Source: an uncultured Butyrivibrio sp.
Lineage (GTDB): Bacteria; Bacillota; Clostridia; Lachnospirales; Lachnospiraceae
Reading direction: 5' to 3'
DNA length: 12,794 nucleotides
Assembly (NCBI GenBank): GCA_910577605.1
Contig: CAJTON010000046.1
Location: forward strand, 1 to 12,794
Shown: in pieces, positions 1 through 4,261 of the stretch
Numbering within the stretch: the first letter of the stretch is position 1
Layout: each line of letters starts with the position of its first letter
Made by a program: the position numbers and the translations under genes
Notes under the pieces: model-generated
Told to the model about the DNA's origin: nothing
Database searches by the model: none
Seen by the model: only the letters and a program-made list of their open reading frames with translations

Positions 1-756
1 ATATGCTGAAGCGGCACCCATATATTGAGTAAGTCTATTCTTTAATATCATATATACTTTGGGTAATTCCATGTTTACCTCCTTTAATTTCTCTGCAAAG
101 GCATATTTGCTATATAATTCTGATGGCAATTTTAATCCATATATTAATGAAAATGCATTTTGAATTGCCCTTCTAGATGAATCATCAGCCATTACGGGCA
201 ATACAATCTTTGTTGATGTTGCAATAGCTATTTGTGTATACATCGAAAAACTCGGATTTGCATCTATAAATGCAATATCATATTCTTTTTCAATAGGTCT
301 TATAAAATCGTTTAGCCAATTTATAATTGCTATCCAGGTATTCGTCCCCGGTATTTGATTGTTTGCCAATGTTGATATTGCATTTGATTGTAGTTCTAGC
401 ATCGCATCCCCACAAAGCAAATCTATATTTTTTTCAATAAAATGATTATATTTATTAGGATTTGTCAAATAGTCTTTAGGGTTAAACTCTGGAACACTAT
501 ATGGAGCTGGCAAACGCATTTGAAAATATCCTCCAATCGTCGCCCTAGGAGTTTCACCTTGACGCATTAATAAAATACCACTTCCACTCTGGTTCAATCC
601 TCCTAATAATAGTTCAGACAAGTTTGCTTGTGGACAAACATCAATAACCAATATCTTTTTATCTGTATTTTGACGTGCATATTCACTAAGAATTTGAAAT
701 GCCAAAGTTGTTTTACCCGTTCCACCTTTATTATTCCAAAAAATAATTTTTTCCAT
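1..756 (-). CDS. ParA/Soj-type partition ATPase, C-terminus cut by window edge
   Basis: An open frame of 252 codons runs from ATG at 756 to the window edge with no stop, so the C-terminus is missing. The deviant Walker A motif K10-GGTGKTT-17 is intact. The next conserved motif reads VIDVCPQANLS (about residues 38-48), where most ParA proteins have D-x-D-P-Q; here Cys replaces the second Asp. A Walker B-like FIDANPS lies near residues 163-169. The family forms ATP-dependent dimers that bind DNA nonspecifically and move plasmids, chromosomes or integrative elements; a ParB-like partner would be expected downstream, outside the window. The start is supported by AGAGG at 766-770. The gene is AT-rich, unlike the genes from 1614 onward, so it probably belongs to an integrated element. 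Orphan ParA/MinD relatives in phages or ICEs are the main alternative. Confidence 0.9.
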   Translation of the reverse strand, partial: MEKIIFWNNKGGTGKTTLAFQILSEYARQNTDKKILVIDVCPQANLSELLLGGLNQSGSGILLMRQGETPRATIGGYFQMRLPAPYSVPEFNPKDYLTNPNKYNHFIEKNIDLLCGDAMLELQSNAISTLANNQIPGTNTWIAIINWLNDFIRPIEKEYDIAFIDANPSFSMYTQIAIATSTKIVLPVMADDSSRRAIQNAFSLIYGLKLPSELYSKYAFAEKLKEVNMELPKVYMILKNRLTQYMGAASAY

Positions 757-792
757 ATTTTATTACCTCTCGATTTAATTAATTATAGACTT

Positions 793-834
793 ATTATATG
801 TACTTTTTGTAACATTGTCAAGTACTTTTTGTAC
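793..834 (-). promoter_or_regulatory. parA promoter with two direct-repeat operators
   Basis: Read on the minus strand, a perfect -35 TTGACA (816-821) is separated by 17 bp from a perfect -10 TATAAT (793-798). Two copies of an element, GTACAAAAAGTAC (822-834) and TTACAAAAAGTAC (800-812), are spaced 22 bp apart, about two helical turns. One ends against the -35 and the other fills the spacer. Each copy is a GTAC...GTAC dyad around A5 (the second with one imperfect end). Placement over a consensus promoter indicates repression, either by ParA/ParB autoregulation or by a small helix-turn-helix protein encoded outside the window. Confidence 0.8.
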
Positions 835-912
835 TCGACTTGGTCCAATATTTCACTTTATCGCAATCATATTTTCTAATTCTTAGCCCATTATTGGCAA
901 GAGAAACAGTAA

Positions 913-955
913 GAATAAATAAAAATGCCTCTCCTGTCTAACCCACAGGAGAGGC
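913..955 (-). terminator. Rho-independent terminator after the 49-aa ORF
   Basis: A perfect 11-bp inverted repeat (927-937 with 945-955, GCCTCTCCTGT/ACAGGAGAGGC) has a 7-nt loop. On the minus strand it is followed by ATTTTTATTTATT. It sits 17 nt beyond the stop of the small minus-strand ORF and upstream of the parA promoter, so it separates the two transcription units. Confidence 0.85.
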
Positions 956-972
956 GGTGTCCATAAGAACAT

Positions 973-1122
973 TTAAACCTTTTCGGGAGTCTCCACTTTG
1001 GAGTGTGTACTCTTCTTAATTTCAATATAACATATCTTTTTATAAATCTCAACTATTTTTACCTGTCTGATTACAAAAAACAATACCAATAAGGTAACTA
1101 TGACTATTCCGCCATTACTCAT
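973..1122 (-). CDS. Small single-span membrane protein, 49 aa, unknown
   Basis: This short frame reads ATG to TAA for 49 residues and starts after an excellent ribosome binding site, AAGGAGG (about 1131-1137) 8 nt before the ATG. Residues about 5-18 (GIVIVTLLVLFFVI) form one hydrophobic segment. The rest is strongly basic (IRQVK, YKK, EIKK) and would lie on the cytoplasmic side by the positive-inside rule. It is flanked by a terminator on each side (1151-1179 upstream, 913-955 downstream), so it looks like a monocistronic unit. I recognise no family. The neighbours (ParA, a type I toxin) suggest a small accessory or toxin-like protein of a mobile element, but nothing in the sequence proves it. 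The RBS and tight terminator make me think it is really expressed. Confidence 0.6.
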   Translation of the reverse strand: MSNGGIVIVTLLVLFFVIRQVKIVEIYKKICYIEIKKSTHSKVETPEKV

Positions 1123-1150
1123 GAAATTGCCTCCTTTTTAAGTTTTACAA

Positions 1151-1179
1151 TAAAAAATAGCGCACCATTTTGAGATGCG
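1151..1179 (-). terminator. Minus-strand terminator or leader attenuator
   Basis: On the minus strand CGCAUC (1174-1179) pairs with GGUGCG (1161-1166), 6 bp including one U-G, with a 7-nt loop, followed by CTATTTTTTA. The U-G pair becomes C-A on the plus strand, so the structure works only in the minus direction. It lies 28 nt upstream of the 49-aa ORF start. It either ends leftward transcripts (antisense RNA or WYL-operon read-through) or attenuates expression of that ORF. Confidence 0.6.
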
Positions 1180-1206
1180 TCCCTTTTAGAAGTCATATCA
1201 TAATTA

Positions 1207-1235
1207 TTGCGTTAGCCATGCAGTCCTGTTATAAT
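1207..1235 (+). promoter_or_regulatory. Promoter of the toxin mRNA
   Basis: TTGCGT (1207-1212), a 17-bp spacer, then TATAAT (1230-1235) preceded by the extended -10 dinucleotide TG (1227-1228). It predicts a start near 1242, giving a ~200-nt mRNA up to the central hairpin. Its design (TTGC-T, 17 bp, TGn-TATAAT) is mirrored by the opposing promoter at 1487-1515. Confidence 0.7.
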
Positions 1236-1274
1236 GTTCCTGCTACCACCCCTAGACTGGTACGGAAAGGGGGT

Positions 1275-1304
1275 GTGCCCGCTTGAGTATATTCTCATCT
1301 TTTT
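1275..1304 (+). repeat. Direct repeat copy 1, over the toxin start
   Basis: Two blocks, GTGCCCG (1275-1281) and TCTCATCTTTTT (1293-1304), with TGAG between them, are repeated at 1449-1476. This copy covers the end of the SD and the start codon, so it is the likely target for pairing with the antisense RNA, as DRa/DRb are in par of pAD1. Confidence 0.75.
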
Positions 1305-1369
1305 TTCTCTCCGTTTTGGCAAGTGTAGTTGCCTACTACATATGCAAATGGCTGGACGGAGATGAATAG
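1283..1369 (+). CDS. Fst-like type I toxin peptide, 28 aa
   Basis: TTG start at 1283 after the SD-like AGGGGGTG (1268-1275), stop TAG at 1367. The product is SIFSSFF followed by LSVLASVVAYYICKWLDGDE: one membrane span and a charged tail with the W-L-D motif. Fst/Ldr-family toxins of Firmicutes plasmids and chromosomes are 20-35 aa, have one transmembrane helix and a similar charged, often WLD-containing C-terminus; they insert in the membrane and arrest growth. The mRNA looks self-inhibiting: CACCCC (1247-1252) can pair with GGGGTG (1270-1275) over the SD, the 5' end GCTACCACC (1242-1250) with GGCGGTAGC (1369-1377), and CCGTTTTGGCAAG (1311-1323) with CTTGCCAGAACGG (1398-1410). Similar peptides recur in gut Clostridia as far as I recall. 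Toxicity is inferred from architecture. Confidence 0.75.
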   Translation: MSIFSSFFLSVLASVVAYYICKWLDGDE

Positions 1370-1415
1370 GCGGTAGCCAGCCTAAGGCTTAAGCCACCTT
1401 GCCAGAACGGAACAG

Positions 1416-1445
1416 AAACCCCCAGTGTTACCGCACCGGGGGTTT
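1416..1445. terminator. Shared bidirectional hairpin of the toxin-antitoxin locus
   Basis: AAACCCCC (1416-1423) pairs with GGGGGTTT (1438-1445). After one A-C mismatch the stem continues for 3 bp (GTG/CAC) around a 6-nt loop. Both transcripts of the locus converge here. The U stretches after the stem are short (3 nt) in both directions, so it may be a modest terminator. In par of pAD1 the equivalent hairpin ends both RNAs and is the site of first contact between them. Confidence 0.65.
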
Positions 1446-1448
1446 CGC

Positions 1449-1476
1449 GTGCCCGTCTGAGCACTCTCATCTTTTT
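1449..1476 (+). repeat. Direct repeat copy 2, at the antisense RNA 5' end
   Basis: GTGCCCG (1449-1455), TGAG (1458-1461) and TCTCATCTTTTT (1465-1476) repeat the blocks at the toxin start. The spacing between blocks is 2 nt shorter than in copy 1. The copies lie on the same strand but are transcribed in opposite directions, so the two RNAs become complementary in trans. Confidence 0.75.
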
Positions 1477-1486
1477 GCCTACTGGC

Positions 1487-1515
1487 ATTATAGCATATGT
1501 CTTTCTCACATGCAA
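1487..1515 (-). promoter_or_regulatory. Promoter of the antisense antitoxin RNA
   Basis: On the minus strand TTGCAT (1510-1515), 17-bp spacer, TATAAT (1487-1492), with an extended -10 TGC just upstream (1493-1495). It faces the toxin promoter and starts the antisense RNA near 1480. Between it and the WYL stop codon at 1614 I see no further feature and no convincing terminator. Confidence 0.7.
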
Positions 1516-1613
1516 TATTCAGATCCGGTTTTTCGGAGAGTTTTTATTGACTCGCATAAACTCATCTGATAGACTTTGATCTTCGTTTATCTCTTTCTTT
1601 TTTCTCTCCTCCC

Positions 1614-2588
1614 TCATTCCCCCTCAAACATCGCGTACTGCCTTCTCAGCCGTTCCTTTAAAAGCCGCAGAAAATCCTCGTTTCCCACGACCTTTATCAT
1701 CGGTCCGAAGGAAAGCACCTCTATAAGCAGCTCGGTTTCCGTCCTTTTGTTATAATAGATAAGACATTCGTATGTATCGCCGTCTATCTTACGCGTGTGC
1801 ATATCGTAATTGGCAAATTGCAGCATCGCACGCTCCAAGGCGTTGCGCCTGTTTTTTATCAGGATACGCGCGGGTTCCTTATAATAAGAACGTTTTAATG
1901 CCCGATTTATGTCGGGAAGGCGCTCCGCCGTTTCGCCCGACGGTATTATCTGCGTTATGCGGTTCAGATTAAGTGTCTCGACCCTCGGATTGCGCAGGGC
2001 GTGCTTATCCACCGCCAAAAGACGGAAGCGGTCGTTTTTTATAGAATATTCAAGGCGGCACGGCAGATAATTGTGACGCACCCTCTGCCCGGTACGCGAT
2101 TCGTAGTCTATGTCAAGGTACTCCCTGTTCTCTATCGCCTCAAGAAGCATACGAAAATGCCGGATATACTTAGGGTCGGTATAGTCGTCCTTGTCTGAGA
2201 AACGGTCGTAATAATAAAAATCCTCGGGCAGGTATAAAGGTTCCGCGTCTCCGAGCGCCGCATTTATGCAGTCGATCTCCTTATCGTCCAGAAAAAGACG
2301 TATCTTATCGTCCTTCAGAATCGTTTTCAAGTAAGATCTCTGCATATCCGTAAACGGCACATAAAAGTCCGTCGATAATCTTGATTTGAAAACGCCCGCG
2401 CCGTCTTTTTCATAAAAACCCCATCCGTCCTTTGCAAGCTTCGGAAAAAGATAAAAAAGGCTCTCCTCAAAGCCCTCGTCCCTGATGCGGAAATCCAGCT
2501 CCTTTTTGGAAATGCGGTCCTTTTTTTCGATCAAAGACTTTATTACCTGAAAATAACAGTTGTAAACCTCGGAAAAAATTTCCGCCAT
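1614..2588 (-). CDS. WYL-domain regulator, second gene of a pair
   Basis: A 324-aa protein. Residues about 141-218 resemble a WYL domain (YLPCRLEY, then RFRLLAVD, then NLNRI), although the W-Y-L triplet is degenerate (RFRL). The C-terminal part (about 240-318) matches the WCX extension, ending LSFGPMIKVV and KERLRRQ. The N-terminal ~90 residues are probably a winged-helix region, but no clear recognition helix is visible to me. WYL domains bind nucleic acid or nucleotide-like ligands and commonly control defence, DNA-damage and RNA-repair loci. It starts 6 nt after the stop of the upstream WYL gene, with a GGAG motif inside that gene's end, so the two are co-transcribed. It is likely part of the control of the divergent RNA-repair unit (inference from context). 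Confidence 0.85.
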   Translation of the reverse strand: MAEIFSEVYNCYFQVIKSLIEKKDRISKKELDFRIRDEGFEESLFYLFPKLAKDGWGFYEKDGAGVFKSRLSTDFYVPFTDMQRSYLKTILKDDKIRLFLDDKEIDCINAALGDAEPLYLPEDFYYYDRFSDKDDYTDPKYIRHFRMLLEAIENREYLDIDYESRTGQRVRHNYLPCRLEYSIKNDRFRLLAVDKHALRNPRVETLNLNRITQIIPSGETAERLPDINRALKRSYYKEPARILIKNRRNALERAMLQFANYDMHTRKIDGDTYECLIYYNKRTETELLIEVLSFGPMIKVVGNEDFLRLLKERLRRQYAMFEGE

Positions 2589-2594
2589 ATGCTT

Positions 2595-3836
2595 TCACTC
2601 CTCCGCATCAAAATACATTTTATAGGTTTCGCAGAAATCTCTTTTAAAAAGACGGCAAAGCTTCTCGCTGTCGGATTCGAGCTTTATTATTCTGCCCGTA
2701 AAGCTGCGTATCCACGGCAGCATTTCGTTCGCGTCGAACACCTCTGTCTCATATGTAAAAATATCGGGCGCGATACGCGAAAGCGCGCCGCCCTTTCCCT
2801 CGCGTTTAAAGCGGTTAAGAATATGCTCCTCGGTCTTTTCGTCGATTCGCACGGTCAGCTTTACGCGCTCGGTATGCGTACGGTTATCGTTATGAAAGGA
2901 AACGCCCCACGCCCGGCTTTTGTTTTTATCAAGCTTTTCCCTGAGTTCCCCGTATTCCGTACATTTATCCCCGACGGAAACGGCTTTTACCGCGTCGAGC
3001 CGGAAACAAACGAATCGCTTTTTTTCTTCAATATAAAGACAGACATAGCGACGTCCGGTGCGCGTGCTCGTAAATATTCCAAGCGGAACGCCGTCCTGCT
3101 CATGTTCCTTTTCATTTTTGGAGCTTTTGAGCTTTATTGCGGCCGCGCTCTCCTTACGCATCGCGCGAAGCAGTTCAAGAAGGACCTCATCCTCAAGCGT
3201 ATGCGCAAAAAAGCTGTGCTTCACCCTGAAAAGGTCGTTTTTGAAGCCCAGATTTTCCATGACGGTACTTCCGAGGACGCCCAACGGAGAAATGAGCTGA
3301 TAGAGCTTTACGGCGGCGAGTAACGCCGGATATTCGTCAAAAAGTCCGCGAGGCGAAGCGTTCAGGCTGTACACGATCTCCCTGCCTTCCTTTGTTTTGC
3401 GAAATATCCCCTCCCCCGCGTACTCGTTGCATTTGCGCCTCACGGTCTGCGCGTCTATGAACACGCCGTACCTGTCAAGAAGACCGTCGGTTATCCCGTC
3501 TGCGGTGCGCCCGCCCTCCTTTAACAGAAAGTCGATTATGTAGAAATGCAGCATTATGTCGTTGTCGGTAAAGCTCTTTGCCTTCCACACGCGGTAGAGC
3601 GGATTGGTATCGAGCAGATTGCTGTCGATGGAAAGGTAAATGTTCTTGCCCTTTTCCGTGTAATCCTGTCTTACATAGCCCGAAAGCCAGCTCTCAAGCC
3701 GTCGCCTCTCGTTATCGTAGGTGCGGCTGCTCCAGCCCGCAAATTCGTCGCGCGTCTTAAAGCCGTACACAAAAAAATCCCGCACGAACTCCCTGCTTTT
3801 TGAAAACGATTTTATAAGCTCATTAAATTCGGACAT
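2595..3836 (-). CDS. WYL-domain transcriptional regulator, first gene of a pair
   Basis: A 413-aa protein with AT-rich upstream DNA and a GGAGG ribosome binding site just before ATG 3836. Residues about 93-158 look like a winged helix (DIMLHFYIIDFLL, then AQTVRRKCNEY, then GIFRK-EGREIVYSL). The WYL-like core spans about 250-292 (VPLGIFTSTRTGRRYVCLYI, then RFVCFRLDAVKAV). It is longer than the usual ~320 aa because of N-terminal ~80 residues that may hold a second helix-turn-helix. A weak extended -10, TGC-TATAAA (3866-3874, minus), lies about 30 bp upstream. Its start is 136 bp from the first tRNA-like RNA on the opposite strand, the usual layout of a regulator and its target. Paired, non-identical WYL proteins suggest a heteromeric regulator; this is inference. 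Confidence 0.85.
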   Translation of the reverse strand: MSEFNELIKSFSKSREFVRDFFVYGFKTRDEFAGWSSRTYDNERRRLESWLSGYVRQDYTEKGKNIYLSIDSNLLDTNPLYRVWKAKSFTDNDIMLHFYIIDFLLKEGGRTADGITDGLLDRYGVFIDAQTVRRKCNEYAGEGIFRKTKEGREIVYSLNASPRGLFDEYPALLAAVKLYQLISPLGVLGSTVMENLGFKNDLFRVKHSFFAHTLEDEVLLELLRAMRKESAAAIKLKSSKNEKEHEQDGVPLGIFTSTRTGRRYVCLYIEEKKRFVCFRLDAVKAVSVGDKCTEYGELREKLDKNKSRAWGVSFHNDNRTHTERVKLTVRIDEKTEEHILNRFKREGKGGALSRIAPDIFTYETEVFDANEMLPWIRSFTGRIIKLESDSEKLCRLFKRDFCETYKMYFDAEE

Positions 3837-3972
3837 ATTATCCTCCGTTTTTATCCCCGCCGTTTTTTATAGCATACACCAAAATAAAACGTCTTCGCAA
3901 CTTTTTTGAAATGATAAAAATTTCCATCCGTCATATGATGTATTCAGACAAAGGAAAACAAAGGTAAGGCGC
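3837..3972. promoter_or_regulatory. Divergent control region, WYL pair and tRNA-like/rtcB unit
   Basis: This 136-bp spacer must hold both start regions. Rightward, TATGAT (3934-3939) is the best -10 candidate, overlapping the 8-bp palindrome TCATATGA (3931-3938), but nothing near consensus stands at the -35 position. Such a weak core fits a unit that needs an activator, which WYL proteins can be. CGTCATAT here (3929-3936) recurs before the second tRNA-like RNA (4103-4110). Exact start sites cannot be read from the sequence. Confidence 0.45.
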
Positions 3973-4082
3973 TGCCGGATAGCTCAGCAGGTAGAGCGCA
4001 GAAAACAGGTCTTGACAAAGACCTTAACAGCAACTTATCACCTCTAAAGTGGATGTCGCGGGTTCGAATCCCGCTCCGCCGG
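3973..4082 (+). ncRNA. tRNA-like RNA 1 with anticodon-arm insertion
   Basis: The ends are tRNA-like: U8-A9 after a 7-nt acceptor strand, D arm GCTC-AGCAGGTA-GAGC (3982-3997), and T arm GCGGG-TTCGAAT-CCCGC (4058-4074). The acceptor TGCCGGA/TCCGCCG pairs with one C-C mismatch and an outer T-G; two more pairs outside it are possible. Between G26 (3998) and the T stem there are 59 nt where a normal tRNA has 21-22. The extra part contains a 33-nt element (4001-4033) shared with the next RNA, including the 7-bp hairpin AGGTCTT-GACA-AAGACCT (4007-4024). A local 4-bp hairpin TCAC-CTCTAAA-GTGG (4038-4052) could be the anticodon arm; read that way the anticodon is CUA. No CCA is encoded. It may be a tRNA with an intron-like insertion, a decoy, or a Ro-bound tRNA mimic. 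Confidence 0.75.
4001..4033 (+). repeat. Shared 33-nt insertion element, copy 1
   Basis: Identical to 4148-4180 at 31 of 33 positions. The two differences, 4008 (G versus A) and 4023 (C versus T), pair with each other in the hairpin, so the pair changes from G-C to A-T while the fold is kept. Flanks GAAAAC and TTAACAGCAA are invariant. Confidence 0.85.
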
Positions 4083-4115
4083 CTCTTACCGATGTCTTCC
4101 CGCGTCATATAAGGC

Positions 4116-4226
4116 TGCGAAGTAGCTCAGCGGATAGAGCACCATATGAAAACAAGTCTTGACAAAGACTTTAACAGCAAAGCTTTTGGGACGTGGCGGT
4201 CATGGGTTCAAATCCCATCTTCGCAA
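4116..4226 (+). ncRNA. tRNA-like RNA 2 with anticodon-arm insertion
   Basis: A better tRNA than its neighbour: perfect 7-bp acceptor TGCGAAG/CTTCGCA (4116-4122, 4219-4225), discriminator A, D arm GCTC-AGCGGATA-GAGC (4125-4140), T arm ATGGG-TTCAAAT-CCCAT (4202-4218). Sixty nt lie between position 26 and the T stem instead of ~22. The shared 33-nt element is at 4148-4180, with hairpin AAGTCTT-GACA-AAGACTT (4154-4171). TTTGGGA (4185-4191) is exactly the loop of a tRNA-Pro with anticodon UGG; downstream GTGG (4193-4196) can pair with CCAT (4142-4145) across the insertion. The acceptor lacks the C1-G72 pair of bacterial tRNA-Pro. No CCA is encoded. It ends 35 nt before the DUF2828 start codon and is probably co-transcribed with it, to be released by tRNA-type processing. 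Confidence 0.8.
4148..4180 (+). repeat. Shared 33-nt insertion element, copy 2
   Basis: Second copy of the element in the upstream tRNA-like RNA. It lies 6 nt after tRNA position 26 here but 2 nt after it in copy 1; before the anticodon-like loop 4 nt follow here and 8 there, so both total 10 nt outside the element. Confidence 0.85.
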
Positions 4227-4261
4227 TTTGCGCGGTAAAATTTCAGAAGGAGGTTTTATTT

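Larger units (their letters stand above)
1416..1480 (-). ncRNA. Predicted antisense RNA antitoxin (RNA II-like)
   Basis: From the opposing promoter (1487-1515) transcription would start near 1480 and run leftward to the shared hairpin, giving about 65 nt. Its 5' part is complementary to the direct repeat at the toxin translation start: AAAAAGATGAGA can pair with TCTCATCTTTTT at 1293-1304, and CGGGCAC with GTGCCCG at 1275-1281. Its 3' part is perfectly complementary to the hairpin at the 3' end of the toxin mRNA. That two-site pairing layout, and the ~200/~65-nt transcript sizes, match RNA I and RNA II of par (pAD1). No transcript data are available here. Confidence 0.65.

Noticed and set aside
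2589..3323. Plus-strand open frame of about 240 codons opposite the WYL gene
   Set aside because: Antisense to a protein with clear WYL features; no start signals and no family resemblance.
3973..4226. Group I or group II intron in the tRNA-like genes
   Set aside because: The insertion is only ~38 nt, with none of the core elements of self-splicing introns; an archaeal-type bulge-helix-bulge could not be drawn either.
4193..4261. N-terminal extension of the DUF2828 protein by 23 codons
   Set aside because: It would be encoded by the 3' half of tRNA-like RNA 2; a strong SD sits right before ATG 4262, and the DUF2828 homology begins after it.
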